Notes: generated by a model from the sequence alone, not told the origin. Shown: positions 8,740 through 18,033, numbered from the stretch's first letter. The stretch: DNA of 64,000 nucleotides from Actinomycetota bacterium (GCA_016870395.1 VGBT01000003.1:109607-173606); one strand, 5' to 3'. Translations and numbers: made by a program.

Positions 8740-8747
8740 GACCGCCG

Positions 8748-8753
8748 AGGCTA
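8748..8753 (-). promoter_or_regulatory. TANNNT -10-like hexamer, leaderless start
   Basis: On the minus strand TAGCCT lies 8 bases before the ATG at 8739, with no Shine-Dalgarno sequence between. Confidence 0.35.
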
Positions 8754-8813
8754 GCGAGCCGTTCCGGGAGGAGGCCGACCTGCCTACGCTGCGCGAAGCC
8801 AAAGGGGGAAACG

Positions 8814-10448
8814 ATGTTCGAGAGCACGATGCAGGACTTCCCGCTCACCATCGCGATGATCCTGCGACACGGTCGCACCGTCTACGGGTCGAGCGTGGTC
8901 GCCACCTTCGAGGGCGACCACGCTCGCACCGCGACGTACGCCGAGGTCGGTGACCGGGTCGACCGGCTAGCGGCCGCACTTGCACGGCTCGGCGTCAAGG
9001 AATCCACCCGCGTCGGCACCTTCATGTGGAACACCCAGGAGCACCTCGAGGCCTACTTCGCGGTACCGGCGATGGGCGCGGTGCTGCACACGCTGAACAT
9101 CCGCCTGTTCCCCGAGCAGCTCGTGTATGTGATCAACCACGCCGAGGACGAAGTCGTGATCGTCGACGAGTCGATCGCTGCGCTGCTCGCGAAGGTCGCC
9201 GCGGAGCTGACGACCGTGCACACGTTCGTCGTGACCGGAAGCGGGGACCCGGGCGCGCTCGCCGAGGCGACGAGCGCGCGCATCGTGACGTACGAAGACC
9301 TGCTCGCGGCCGAGCTGCCGGGCTACGCGTGGCCCGAGGTCGACGAACGGGCGGCGGCCGCCATGTGCTACACGAGCGGCACGACCGGCAACCCGAAGGG
9401 CGTCGTCTACTCCCATCGCAGCTCGGTGCTGCACTCCTTCGGGATCGTGGCCGGCAACGTCCTCGCCCTCGACGAGAACGACCGAGTTCTGCCCATCGTC
9501 CCGATGTTCCATGCCAACGCATGGGGCCTGCCCTATGCCGCGTGGCTCGTGGGGGCCGACTTCGCGATGCCGGGGCGCTTCCTCCAGGCCGGGCCGCTGT
9601 GCGCGCTCGTGGAGCAGCTCCGACCCACGGTCTCCGGGGCCGTCCCGACCATCTGGAACGACGTGCTGCGCCACGCCGACGACCACGACGTCGACTTCTC
9701 GTCGGTCCGGCTGGTGGCCTGCGGCGGCTCGGCGGTGCCGCGCTCGCTCATGGAGGGCTTCGAGTCGCGCCACGGGCTGCGCATCGTGCAGGGCTGGGGG
9801 ATGACCGAGACCAGCCCGCTCGCGGCGATCGCGCACCCGCCCCGGGGTGTGGTCGCGGAAAGCCCCGAGGAGATGGACTGGCGCGCGCGCACGGGCCGCG
9901 TGATGGGCGGCGTGGAGCTGCGGATCGTCGCCGACGATGGCACGGTGCTGCCCTGGGACGACGACGCGGTGGGCGAGATCGAGGTGCGCGGCCCCTGGAT
10001 CACCGCCGCCTACTACCGGGACCCGTCACCGGAGAAGTTCCACGACGGCTGGCTGCGGACGGGCGACGTCGGCTCGGTCAGCCCGAACGGCTACGTGCAG
10101 ATCACGGACCGTGCGAAGGACGTCATCAAGAGCGGTGGCGAGTGGATCTCGTCGGTGGAGCTCGAGAACCTCTTGATGGGACATCCCGACGTGGTAGAGG
10201 CGAGCGTCGTGGGCGTTCCCGACCCGCGCTGGGACGAACGACCCCTGGGCTGCGTGGTGCGCCGCGCCGGCTCGGAGGTCACCGCGGCCGAGCTCGCAGA
10301 GTACCTGGGAGATCGCGTCGCTCGTTGGCAGGTTCCCGAGCGGTGGGCGTTCGTCGAGGAGGTGCCCAAGACCAGCGTGGGCAAGTTCGACAAGAAGGTC
10401 CTGCGCGCCCGGCACGCGGCGGGGGAGCTCGCGGTCGAGACCGCGTAG
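8814..10448 (+). CDS. Acyl-CoA ligase (medium/long-chain FadD/AlkK type)
   Basis: A 544-residue ANL-superfamily enzyme that activates a fatty acid with ATP and CoA. Motifs in order: P-loop YTSGTTGNPKGV (about 184), FHANAWGLP, GWGMTETSPL (A5), WLRTGDVG (A7), and a C-terminal domain ending KTSVGKFDKK, whose lysine is the catalytic A10 residue. GGGGGA precedes the ATG at the usual spacing. It faces the convergent acyl-CoA dehydrogenase gene. Chain-length preference cannot be read from sequence. Confidence 0.88.
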   Translation: MFESTMQDFPLTIAMILRHGRTVYGSSVVATFEGDHARTATYAEVGDRVDRLAAALARLGVKESTRVGTFMWNTQEHLEAYFAVPAMGAVLHTLNIRLFPEQLVYVINHAEDEVVIVDESIAALLAKVAAELTTVHTFVVTGSGDPGALAEATSARIVTYEDLLAAELPGYAWPEVDERAAAAMCYTSGTTGNPKGVVYSHRSSVLHSFGIVAGNVLALDENDRVLPIVPMFHANAWGLPYAAWLVGADFAMPGRFLQAGPLCALVEQLRPTVSGAVPTIWNDVLRHADDHDVDFSSVRLVACGGSAVPRSLMEGFESRHGLRIVQGWGMTETSPLAAIAHPPRGVVAESPEEMDWRARTGRVMGGVELRIVADDGTVLPWDDDAVGEIEVRGPWITAAYYRDPSPEKFHDGWLRTGDVGSVSPNGYVQITDRAKDVIKSGGEWISSVELENLLMGHPDVVEASVVGVPDPRWDERPLGCVVRRAGSEVTAAELAEYLGDRVARWQVPERWAFVEEVPKTSVGKFDKKVLRARHAAGELAVETA

Positions 10449-10504
10449 CGTGCGCCGGGCGCGCTCACCCGCCGTTCACCCCCGCTGGACCGTCAACGGG
10501 TGCC

Positions 10505-11722
10505 TCAGTGGGCGCGGAACGCCTCGTACTTGCGGAGCTCGCGACGGGCGATCTGACGGAGGTGCACCTCGTCGGGACCGTCGACGAGGTGCAGCGTGCG
10601 GGCGTGGGCGTACATGTCGGCCAACGGCCAGTCCTGGATCACGCCCGACCCGCCGAAGCACTGGATCGCCCGGTCGATGACCGTGGTCGCGGTGCGGGCC
10701 GCGACCACCTTGATCGCGGCGATCTCGAACTGCGCGCCCTTGTTGCCCACGGTGTCCATGAGCCAGGCGGCCTTCATGGTGAGCAGACGGGCCTGTTCGA
10801 TCAGGATCCGGTTCTCGGCGACGTTGGCCTGCACCGTGCCCTGGTCGGCCAGCGGCTTGCCGAACGCGACGCGCATCTGCGTCCGCGCGCACATGAGCTC
10901 CTGGGCCTTCTCCGCGAGGCCGACCGCACGCATGCAGTGGTGGATCCGCCCGGGCCCGAGGCGCGCCTGGGCCATCGCGAACCCGTTGCCCTCCCCGCCC
11001 AGGACGTTGCCCAGCGGGAGCCGCACGTCCTCGAACAGGGTCTCGGCGTGCCCACCGCCGCCGGTGTGTCCGAAGACGGTGAGTGCACGCTCGACCGAGA
11101 CCCCGGGCGCGTCGAGGGGCACGAGGATCATCGAGTGTCGGTGGTAGGGATCGGCATCGGGGTCGGAGACCCCCATGAGGATCGCGAGCTTGCACCGCTG
11201 CGACATGGCGCCGCTCGTGAACCACTTGTGCGCGTTGACGACGTAGTGGTCGCAGTCACGCTCGATGCGGCTCTGAATGTTCGTCGCGTCCGAGCTCGCG
11301 ACCCACGGCTCGGTCATCGCGAAGCACGACCGGATCTCGCCCTCGAGCAGCGGCACCAGCCATTCGTCTTGCTGCTCGGGCGTGCCGAACTCCGAGAGGA
11401 TCTCCATGTTCCCGGTGTCGGGCGCCGCGCAGTTGGTCGCCTCGGCGGTGAGCAGGTTGCGGCCCATGATCTCGCAGAGCGGCGCGTAGTCGAGGTTCGA
11501 GAGCCCGGCACCCCAGCGCTCGTTCGGCAGGAACAGGTTCCAGAGGCCACGGGCCCGGGCCTCGGCCTTCAGCTCTTCCATGACCGGCGGGTAGAAGTGA
11601 GGGTCGCCCGAGGCCTCGACCTGCGCGAAGTACGTCGGTGTCGCCGGCTCGACGGTCTCGGCGACGAACGCGAGCAGTCGCTCGCGCAGCTCCTCGGCCC
11701 GCGGGCTCAGGGCGAAGTCCAT
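10505..11722 (-). CDS. Acyl-CoA dehydrogenase (ACAD10/11-like FadE)
   Basis: A 405-residue FAD enzyme that makes a 2,3-enoyl-CoA. It shows CFAMTEPWVASSDATNI (FAD/substrate loop), YVVNAHKWFTSGA, RVAFGKPLADQGTVQ and QCFGGSGVIQDWPLADMYAHAR near the C-terminus. This pattern matches the ACAD11/FadE2 group for longer or branched acyl-CoA. ATG 11722 is preceded by GGAGGACG. It is transcribed toward the acyl-CoA ligase gene. Confidence 0.88.
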   Translation of the reverse strand: MDFALSPRAEELRERLLAFVAETVEPATPTYFAQVEASGDPHFYPPVMEELKAEARARGLWNLFLPNERWGAGLSNLDYAPLCEIMGRNLLTAEATNCAAPDTGNMEILSEFGTPEQQDEWLVPLLEGEIRSCFAMTEPWVASSDATNIQSRIERDCDHYVVNAHKWFTSGAMSQRCKLAILMGVSDPDADPYHRHSMILVPLDAPGVSVERALTVFGHTGGGGHAETLFEDVRLPLGNVLGGEGNGFAMAQARLGPGRIHHCMRAVGLAEKAQELMCARTQMRVAFGKPLADQGTVQANVAENRILIEQARLLTMKAAWLMDTVGNKGAQFEIAAIKVVAARTATTVIDRAIQCFGGSGVIQDWPLADMYAHARTLHLVDGPDEVHLRQIARRELRKYEAFRAH

Positions 11723-11810
11723 GGCGTCCTCCGGCGCTCGCGCCCCGCACGTCCGGGGTCGGGGCACCCTACCGTCAGCCGTCCCGTGGGTCGGCCCCGA
11801 GACGGTGGGC

Positions 11811-12338
11811 TCAGGCCTTGACGACGCTGCCGTCGGCGAGGAAGAACGTCGGGGACTTCACCTCGCCGAGCGGAGGCGTGGCCGCGACCCGGAGCACTTC
11901 GGCGTCGGCGCGGTCCGACGCGTCGAACACCCGGGTGGTGAGGCACCACTCGACCATGATCCCGTTGGGATCGGTGGCGTAGATGCTCGTGCACCAGCCG
12001 TGGTCGATCTCCGCGACGTCGCTCCCGGTGTCGAGCCACCGCTGCTTCGCGCGTTCGAGTGCGTCGCGGTCGTCGGCGGCGAAGGCGAGGTGGTTCGCCC
12101 ACACCGGAAGACCGAGCGCAGTCGAGATCGCGGGGTCGAAGTCGCCGATCTTGTCGTCGTGGAGATCCCAGAACGCGATCATCCCGTCACCGGTGTCGTA
12201 GAAGAGGTGTCGGGCCCACCCTCCTTCGGGAGTTCCAGCGGCCTCCACTTTCACGAGGGTGAAGCCCATCGCCTCCGTGTAGAAGCGGTGGTTCGCCTCG
12301 GCGTCCCGCGTCGCGATCGCGATGTGGTGGAAGGCCAT
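11811..12338 (-). CDS. VOC (glyoxalase/extradiol dioxygenase-like) family protein
   Basis: A 175-residue protein that begins MAFHHIAIATRDAEANHRFY, the first metal-ligand strand of the vicinal oxygen chelate fold. The second half has ANHLAFAADDRDAL and YATDPNGIMVEWC with a terminal glutamate ligand. The metal ligands H5, H85 and a late E are plausible. The substrate is unknown. Its ATG is 4 bases past the stop of the YihY gene upstream, so the two form an operon. Confidence 0.8.
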   Translation of the reverse strand: MAFHHIAIATRDAEANHRFYTEAMGFTLVKVEAAGTPEGGWARHLFYDTGDGMIAFWDLHDDKIGDFDPAISTALGLPVWANHLAFAADDRDALERAKQRWLDTGSDVAEIDHGWCTSIYATDPNGIMVEWCLTTRVFDASDRADAEVLRVAATPPLGEVKSPTFFLADGSVVKA

Positions 12339-12342
12339 GGCG

Positions 12343-13164
12343 TCAGGGTATCCGCTCGACCCATGACTGGCGCTCGACGAGCATCACCGCGATCGTGAGC
12401 CAGCCGAGCACGAGCATCCAGACCAGCAGCGCGAACACCGCCCCGATCGTCCCGTACAGCGCGGACGACCGTTCGACGACCTGGGGGATCACGAACGCGC
12501 CGAGCTCCTTGAGGATCTCCAACCCGATGCCGCCGACGACCGCGGCCGGGAGCATCGCCCGCAGTGGGATACGGCGTGTCGGCAGCAACCATGCGGTCCA
12601 CACGAACGCGACGGTTCCCGCGGCGAGCGAGCCGAGGACGCCGAGTGGAGTCAGCCAGTCGGATCCGGCGATGACGGCGAGGAGGAGCAAACCGACCGCG
12701 AGGAACGCGAGCCCACCGAGCAGCCAGAGGAACCCGGCGAGCCGGCCGCGCATGGTCCCGCCCGGGATGTCCCACACCGCGTTCCAGGCTGAGGCCAACG
12801 AAGCGGCGAGCCCGGTGCCGGTCCAGAGCAGCCCCAGGACGCCGACGATGCTCGACGCCATCTTCGTGCGCTGCGCCGTCTCTACCGCGTCCGTCAGGAC
12901 TGCTTCGGTGTCTCCGCTCAGCCCGAGCTCGCCGGCGATTCGGGCCGCGACGTCCTGAGGGTCGCCACCGACGAAGCCCACGACCGCGATCGTCAGGACG
13001 ACGACGGGGAACAGCGCCATGAACGCGCGCATGCTGATCGCCGCTGCGAGGTTCGATCCTCGCTTCTCGGAGAAGCGCCGCTGGGCCGCGCGTGCGACCT
13101 GAACCCAGCGGTGTCGCGTCGCGAACACGTCGAGTCGCTCGGTGAGGCGTGCGATGCCCGGCAC
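12343..13164 (-). CDS. YihY/BrkB family inner-membrane protein (second copy)
   Basis: A 273-residue membrane protein with an ISMRAFMALFPVVVLTIAVVG first helix, the family segment GLLWTGTGLAASLASAWNAVWD, and six predicted helices. It is shorter than the copy at 7777 and lacks that copy's long N-terminal tail. GTG start with TAGCGT 7 bases upstream. Co-transcribed with the VOC gene. Confidence 0.8.
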   Translation of the reverse strand: MPGIARLTERLDVFATRHRWVQVARAAQRRFSEKRGSNLAAAISMRAFMALFPVVVLTIAVVGFVGGDPQDVAARIAGELGLSGDTEAVLTDAVETAQRTKMASSIVGVLGLLWTGTGLAASLASAWNAVWDIPGGTMRGRLAGFLWLLGGLAFLAVGLLLLAVIAGSDWLTPLGVLGSLAAGTVAFVWTAWLLPTRRIPLRAMLPAAVVGGIGLEILKELGAFVIPQVVERSSALYGTIGAVFALLVWMLVLGWLTIAVMLVERQSWVERIP

Positions 13165-13171
13165 GACGGTG

Positions 13172-13177
13172 ACGCTA
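13172..13177 (-). promoter_or_regulatory. TANNNT -10-like hexamer, leaderless start
   Basis: On the minus strand TAGCGT lies 7 bases before the GTG at 13164. Confidence 0.4.
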
Positions 13178-13201
13178 GCGCCGGTCCGTGGCCGCGCGAA
13201 C

Positions 13202-14581
13202 CTAGGCCTGGTTCAGGAGCGCGCCCGGGTTCAGGAGCCAGCTCGGGTCGAGCGCCTGCTTCACGGCTCGCATCGCGGCGAGGTCGGTTGCCGGGCGCGC
13301 CCGTGCCAGCGCGGCGCGCTTGGCGACGCCGATGCCGTGCTCCGCGCTGATGCTCCCGCCGCGGGCGATGACGAGGTCGAGCACCGCGTCGTCGACGCGC
13401 GTGTCGTCGGGCTCGGGCCCGATCACGTTCACGTGCAGGTTGCCGTCGCCGAGGTGGCCCCACATCACCAGGCGCGCCGTCGGCCCGTGCGCAGCGACCG
13501 TCGCGTGGACGTCACGGGCGAAGCGGGCGAGCTCCGAGGCGGGCAGCGTCACGTCGAGCTTGTGCGGGATCCCCAGCGCGTTGACCGCCTCGGTGTGGGC
13601 CTCGCGGTAGCGCCAGAGCCGGGCGCGCGCTCCGGCCGCCGACGCGACGACGGTGTCGCGTACCTCCGGTGTCTCGCCGAGCGCGTTCCCGAGCGCGGCG
13701 ACGAGCCGGTCCTCCTCGCCCGGCTGGCCGGCGCACTCGGCCAGAAGCACCACCGGCGCGCCCTCGGCGAACGGCTGGGGGAGTGCGGTGTGCGCGCATA
13801 CGAGGTCGATGCCGTCCGCGAGGCAGGCCTCGAGCGCGACCAACGACGGAAGCCTTCGACGCAGGACACTGCAGCACCGTACGGCGTCCTCGATGGTCTC
13901 GAGCGCCGCCAGCGCGACGACGCGAGCCGACAGGTACGGCACCAGGCGGAGGTGGATCGTGGTGAGCACCGCGAGCGTCCCCTCGCTCCCGGTGAGGATG
14001 CGTTCCCACCGGTACCCGGTGTTGTCCTTGCGGAGGGCGGGGACGTGCCCGATGCGCGTGCCGTCGACGAGGGCGGCGTCGCATCCGAGGACCTGGTCGG
14101 CCATCGGACCGTAGCGCAGCAGATGAAGGCCCCCGGCGTTGGTCGCCACCATCCCGCCGATGGTCGCGGTGTCGCGCGCGCCGATGTCGACGCCGACGTC
14201 CCAGCCCGCGACGCGGGCGCGGTCCTGGACCGCGCCGAGCGTGACCCCGGCACCGACCACGGCCTCGCCGGCGATCGGGTCGAGCTCGAGGTGTTGTAGC
14301 CGCCGGAGCGAGAGCAGCACTTCGTGGTTTCTCGGGACGCTGCCGCCGACGAGGCCGGTGTTCCCGCCCTGGGGGACGACCGGCGCGCCGTGCTCGCTGC
14401 AACATGCGAGCACCGACCTGACCTGCGCGGGATCGGCGGGTCGCACGACGGCGCGCGCCGAACTGTGGTAGCGCTGGGTCCAGTCCGTCTCGTAGCTCGC
14501 GCACACGTCGCGTTCGGTGAGCACGTGGCGCGTTCCCACGAGGTCACGCAGACGGTCGAGGAGAGGGTCCGCGCTGACCAC
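13202..14581 (-). CDS. FAD-binding oxidase of the GlcD / D-lactate dehydrogenase type
   Basis: A 459-residue enzyme with a PCMH-type FAD-binding domain: AVVRPADPAQVRSVL, then the pyrophosphate loop VPQGGNTGLVGGSVP, then DIGARDTATIGGMVATNAGG. The C-terminal FAD-oxidase domain ends in WGHLGDGNLHVNV and SISAEHGIGVAKR. These enzymes oxidise 2-hydroxy acids such as glycolate or D-lactate. GTG 14581 was chosen because the frame upstream runs into the divergent YhhN gene. Confidence 0.85.
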   Translation of the reverse strand: MVSADPLLDRLRDLVGTRHVLTERDVCASYETDWTQRYHSSARAVVRPADPAQVRSVLACCSEHGAPVVPQGGNTGLVGGSVPRNHEVLLSLRRLQHLELDPIAGEAVVGAGVTLGAVQDRARVAGWDVGVDIGARDTATIGGMVATNAGGLHLLRYGPMADQVLGCDAALVDGTRIGHVPALRKDNTGYRWERILTGSEGTLAVLTTIHLRLVPYLSARVVALAALETIEDAVRCCSVLRRRLPSLVALEACLADGIDLVCAHTALPQPFAEGAPVVLLAECAGQPGEEDRLVAALGNALGETPEVRDTVVASAAGARARLWRYREAHTEAVNALGIPHKLDVTLPASELARFARDVHATVAAHGPTARLVMWGHLGDGNLHVNVIGPEPDDTRVDDAVLDLVIARGGSISAEHGIGVAKRAALARARPATDLAAMRAVKQALDPSWLLNPGALLNQA

Positions 14582-14619
14582 GACGCCTATGGTGGCACGA
14601 TGGCGGACGGGAAGCGTCG

Positions 14620-15249
14620 ATGACGGCGGCCGCGTGGGTGCTGCTCGGTCTCGCGGCTGCGTTCGCGCTCGGCAACTGGGCAGGGGTGATCTGTGACGAC
14701 CGTCGGCTTGTCTACGTGTGCAAGCCGGCCACGCTCGCACTGCTGATCGCCGTCGCGCTCACCCTCGACCCGACACACGCCGACACGCGCACCTGGTTCG
14801 TGGTCGCTCTCGTCTTCTCGCTGGCCGGCGACGTCTTCCTCATGCTGCCCCGGGATGCGTTCGTCGCGGGTCTCGCCTCCTTCTTGATCGGCCACCTCGC
14901 CTACGTCGTCGGGCTGAATCTCCACTCCGACGGCTCCTGGCTGCTCGCGATCCCGGTCGTGATCGTCGCGGTGCTGCTCGGGGTCCGGCTCGTCGGTGGG
15001 ATCCGTCGCAACGGGCACACCGGGCTGCTCGGCCCCGTCGTCGCGTACGTGGTGGTGATCACCGCGATGGTCGCGAGCGCCGCCGCGAGCGGGAACGCGA
15101 TTGCGCTCGCCGGCGCAGTACTCTTCATGGTGTCCGACGCGCTGATCGGGGAGACGCGCTTCGTCGTCCCCCGGGCTTGGGGTCCGCTGGCGATCATCGT
15201 CACTTACCACCTGGGTCAGGCGCTGCTCGTCCTTTCGCTCGCGAGGTAG
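14620..15249 (+). CDS. YhhN family membrane protein (lysoplasmalogenase-like)
   Basis: A 209-residue protein with seven to eight hydrophobic helices. Conserved YhhN features are the KP pair near residue 32, FSLAGDVFLMLP, HLAYVVGLN, GAVLFMVSDALIG and TYHLGQALLV. The acidic residues in SLAGD and VSDAL are the conserved polar positions of the family. Human TMEM86B of this family hydrolyses lysoplasmalogen; bacterial roles are less certain. The next small gene starts 21 bases downstream. Confidence 0.8.
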   Translation: MTAAAWVLLGLAAAFALGNWAGVICDDRRLVYVCKPATLALLIAVALTLDPTHADTRTWFVVALVFSLAGDVFLMLPRDAFVAGLASFLIGHLAYVVGLNLHSDGSWLLAIPVVIVAVLLGVRLVGGIRRNGHTGLLGPVVAYVVVITAMVASAAASGNAIALAGAVLFMVSDALIGETRFVVPRAWGPLAIIVTYHLGQALLVLSLAR

Positions 15250-15257
15250 CGCGTGCA

Positions 15258-15263
15258 TACGCT
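15258..15263 (+). promoter_or_regulatory. TANNNT -10-like hexamer, leaderless start
   Basis: TACGCT lies 6 bases before the ATG at 15270, which supports that start for the small gene. Confidence 0.4.
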
Positions 15264-15269
15264 GGCGGG

Positions 15270-15524
15270 ATGCGGCGATCGATCGACGATGCTCTCGATG
15301 ACCACCCGCCCGACGACGAGTTCCCGGCGGTGTCCTGGATGGTCGGGCTCACCGACGACCCGAACGCCTCCGACGACGGCGAGCCGCGGGTGAGCGTCAC
15401 CCTCGAAGAGCGCGGTTCGGCCGGCAGGGGGATCGTCGCGCACCTCGCGCCCGAGACCGCACGCCGCATGCGGGCCGCGATGGGCGCGGCGCTCCGCGAG
15501 ATCGGAGAGGACCCCGGGGCCTGA
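15270..15524 (+). CDS. Small acidic protein of unknown function (84 aa)
   Basis: An 84-residue acidic protein: MRRSIDDALDDHPPDDEF, then SWMVGLTDDPNAS, VSVTLEERG and a C-terminal amphipathic helix. No signal peptide or membrane segment. No family is recognised. It is supported as a gene by its own TACGCT -10-like hexamer and ordinary codon use. It is followed by a palindrome that separates it from ribB. Confidence 0.6.
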   Translation: MRRSIDDALDDHPPDDEFPAVSWMVGLTDDPNASDDGEPRVSVTLEERGSAGRGIVAHLAPETARRMRAAMGAALREIGEDPGA

Positions 15525-15545
15525 AGAGACCCCCCAGGGCCCGAG

Positions 15546-15597
15546 CCCCGTTTGAGCGGTGAGGAGCGCATACCGCTCCTCACGCACCAAACCCGGG
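15546..15597. repeat. Palindromic intergenic element, family 1 copy A
   Basis: A 52-base element between convergent genes. The core is a perfect 10-bp hairpin (15559-15568 with 15574-15583), flanked by GTTTG and CAAAC arms and terminal CCCG/CGGG. Its reverse complement matches the elements at 33032 and 55464 across the AGGAGCGG core. Likely a bidirectional terminator or REP-like element. Confidence 0.75.
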
Positions 15598-15609
15598 TTG
15601 GTCGAGCCG

Positions 15610-16254
15610 TCAGAGGAGCAGGGGCGCGGGGCGGGCGCCTTGGTCCTCTGACGCGTCGCGGTGCTCGGCGATCTGGGCCACCGTGATCATCGCGATGCGG
15701 TGCTCCCCGGCGAAGAGCTCGAGGAACGGCAGGCGCGCCGGTGACCCGTCGTCGTGGAGCACCTCGCAGATGACCGCCACGGGCGCCAGCCCGGCCATCC
15801 GGGCGAGGTCGATCGCCGCCTCGGTGTGACCCCGGCGCTCTCGCACCCCGCCGGGCCGCGCCCGCAACGGGAAGACGTGGCCGGGACGAACGAACTCGTC
15901 GGGACGGGCATCCGGGTCGAGGAACCGCTTGATCGTGATCGCCCGGTCGCCGGCTCCGATGCCCGAGCCCGCGTCGCGATGGTCGATCGACACGCTGAAC
16001 GCGGTGTCGCACCCTTCGTGGCCGGGAGGCACCATCGGCGGGATCTCGAGCCGCTCGAGATAGGTGGGGTGCGTCGGCATGCATACGAGCCCTCGCGCCC
16101 AGCGCAGCATGAAGTTCACCGCCTCCGGGGTGACCCACTCGGCGGCCAGGGTGAGATCCCCCTCGTTCTCCCGGTCTTCGTCGTCGGCGACGAGGACCAT
16201 CTCGCCACGCCGAATGCGCTTGAGGGCCTCGTCCACCGTCGCGAGTCTCGTCAT
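15610..16254 (-). CDS. ribB: 3,4-dihydroxy-2-butanone-4-phosphate synthase
   Basis: A 214-residue enzyme that converts ribulose 5-phosphate to the four-carbon precursor of riboflavin. It carries the acidic loop ADDEDRENEGDL (about 26-37), AEWVTPEAVNFM, RPGHVFPL, RGHTEAAIDLARMAGL and VICEVLHDDG, all family hallmarks. It lacks the GTP cyclohydrolase II domain common in actinobacterial RibBA, so it stands alone. It starts 13 bases after the histidine-kinase stop on the same strand, so it may be carried on that transcript. Confidence 0.92.
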   Translation of the reverse strand: MTRLATVDEALKRIRRGEMVLVADDEDRENEGDLTLAAEWVTPEAVNFMLRWARGLVCMPTHPTYLERLEIPPMVPPGHEGCDTAFSVSIDHRDAGSGIGAGDRAITIKRFLDPDARPDEFVRPGHVFPLRARPGGVRERRGHTEAAIDLARMAGLAPVAVICEVLHDDGSPARLPFLELFAGEHRIAMITVAQIAEHRDASEDQGARPAPLLL

Positions 16255-16267
16255 CGTTGCTCCTGGG

Positions 16268-17287
16268 TCAATACCGGGCGCCCGGCAGGGTGACGACCAT
16301 GCGGCACCCGTGGGGCTCCCGGCGTTCGGGATGGATCTCGCCGCCGTGGAGGTCGACGATCCAGCGGGCGATCGCGAGGCCGAGGCCCGCGCCACCGTCG
16401 CTGGTGGCCCGCGCCGAGTCGGCGCGGTAGAAGCGTTCGAAGATCCGGCTGGCCTCGGGTTCGGGGATGCCGGGTCCCTCGTCGATCACCTCGATGGTCA
16501 CGCCGTGCTCGCTGCGGCGGGCGCGCACCTCGACGGCGCCTCCTGCGGGCGAGTGGCGCACCGCGTTCTCGAGCAGGTTCGCGACCACCTGGTGCACCCG
16601 CTCGGGATCGCCGTCGGCGGCGAGGTGAAGCTCGTCGACGGAAATGTCGATCTCGACGCCGGGTGCATGCAGCTTCTGCTCGCGCACCGCGTGCGCGAGC
16701 ACGGGCGCCACCTCGAAGTCCTGGCGATCGAGTGGCACCGTCCCCGCCTCCAGGCGCGAGAGATCGAGGAGCTGGGTAACGAGGCGCCCGAGTCGCTCGA
16801 CCTGGTTCAGCATGGTGCCGAGCGTCTCGGGGTCGGCTCGGGCGACCCCGTCGATCAGGTTCTCGAGCGTCACCTGGAGCGCCGCCAGTGGAGTACGGAG
16901 CTCGTGGCTCACGTTGGCCACGAGGTCGCGCCGCACCCGGTCGGTCTCCGCGAGCTCGGCGGCCATCCGGTTGAAGGCGCGCGCGAGGCGCCCGACCTCG
17001 TCATTGGCCGTGTCGGTGATCCGGATCGTGTAGTCGCCCCGGGCCATCGCCTGTGTGGCCTCCGCCATCTCGCGCAGCGGGGTCGTCATGCCCCGCGCCA
17101 GGTAGCGGATCAGCACGAGGGCAATCACGGCCGCGATCACGCCCGCGACGCTCGGCCAGAGGTGCGCGATCCGAACGCCGAACCAGAACACGAAGACGGT
17201 GACACCGACCGCGCCGACGATCAGCCCGCCGAGCTTCACCTTGATCGAGGTGAGCCGGTCGAGCGGTCGCTCCGGTACGTGCTTCAT
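16268..17287 (-). CDS. HAMP-domain sensor histidine kinase
   Basis: A 339-residue membrane kinase. Two hydrophobic segments at about 16-36 and 44-62 are joined by only a few residues, so it lacks a large outside sensor. A HAMP domain (RGMTTPLREMAEA) follows. The phosphorylation site is in VANVSHELRTPLAALQ (about residue 127). The ATP domain shows NLLENAVRHS (N box), DEGPGIPE (G1) and GGAGLGLAIAR (G2). Its ATG overlaps the regulator stop by 4 bases. The stimulus is unknown. Confidence 0.92.
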   Translation of the reverse strand: MKHVPERPLDRLTSIKVKLGGLIVGAVGVTVFVFWFGVRIAHLWPSVAGVIAAVIALVLIRYLARGMTTPLREMAEATQAMARGDYTIRITDTANDEVGRLARAFNRMAAELAETDRVRRDLVANVSHELRTPLAALQVTLENLIDGVARADPETLGTMLNQVERLGRLVTQLLDLSRLEAGTVPLDRQDFEVAPVLAHAVREQKLHAPGVEIDISVDELHLAADGDPERVHQVVANLLENAVRHSPAGGAVEVRARRSEHGVTIEVIDEGPGIPEPEASRIFERFYRADSARATSDGGAGLGLAIARWIVDLHGGEIHPERREPHGCRMVVTLPGARY

Positions 17288-18027
17288 CGTGCGAGCTCCG
17301 CCTGGGCGTCGGCACCGTCGAGCGCGTAACCGACGCCGTGCACGGTGCGGATCATGTCGTTGCCGAGCTTGCGTCTGATGGCACGGACGTGGGAGTCGAC
17401 GGTCCTCCCGCCGGAGGCCACGTCGTATCCCCACACCGCGCCGAGCAGCTCCTCGCGGGTGAAGACCTTGCCCGGCGAGGCCGCCAGGAAGGCGAGCAGG
17501 TCGAACTCGGTGGGAGTGAGGTGCACGAGAGCGCCGTCGCGGGTCACGCGTCTGGTCGTGGGGTCGAGCTCGACGTCGCCGATGTGCCGGGTCTGTCCGA
17601 CGCCGCCCGGGGCCCCGGCCGCTTCCGTGCGGTCGCGCTCGACCCGGCGCAACAGCGCGTGAACCCGCGCCGCGAGCTCTCGGGCCGAGAACGGCTTGGT
17701 GAGGTAGTCGTCGGCGCCGACGCCCAGTCCTAGCACCAGGTCGCGCTCGGAGTCGCGCGCGGTCAGCATGAGGACCGGCACCGGGCGGTCCGCCTGGATC
17801 CGCTCGCACACCTCCAGGCCGTCGAGGCCGGGGAGCATGAGGTCGAGCACCACGAGGTCGGGATGCAGTGCGGCGCTGCGTTCGACCCCGGAAGGGCCGT
17901 CGGGGGCGATCTCGACGGTGTAGCCCTCGGAACGCAGCCGGGCCGCGACCGCGGCGGCGATCGGGGCCTCGTCCTCGACGACGAGAATGGTCCGCGCGGA
18001 GCGCGCTAGGGGTGCCGCGGAGCTCAC
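17284..18027 (-). CDS. OmpR/PhoB-family response regulator
   Basis: A 247-residue regulator. The receiver domain has [11 protein letters not shown], the phospho-acceptor Asp in [18 protein letters not shown] and the lysine in DDYLTKPF. The winged-helix DNA-binding domain has [13 protein letters not shown] and [19 protein letters not shown] 18027 was chosen because TATCCT lies 6 bases upstream, fitting a leaderless start. The partner kinase overlaps by ATGA. Confidence 0.93.
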   Translation of the reverse strand: MSSAAPLARSARTILVVEDEAPIAAAVAARLRSEGYTVEIAPDGPSGVERSAALHPDLVVLDLMLPGLDGLEVCERIQADRPVPVLMLTARDSERDLVLGLGVGADDYLTKPFSARELAARVHALLRRVERDRTEAAGAPGGVGQTRHIGDVELDPTTRRVTRDGALVHLTPTEFDLLAFLAASPGKVFTREELLGAVWGYDVASGGRTVDSHVRAIRRKLGNDMIRTVHGVGYALDGADAQAELAR

Positions 18028-18033
18028 CCGACC

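Noticed and set aside
10449..10504. A further member of the convergent-gap palindromes
   Set aside because: Only short imperfect arms (CACCCG/CGGGTG) are present and there is no match to either repeat family.
9026..11821. Long plus-strand frame overlapping the acyl-CoA ligase and the dehydrogenase
   Set aside because: Out-of-frame shadow with Arg-rich composition; both real genes have complete family motifs.
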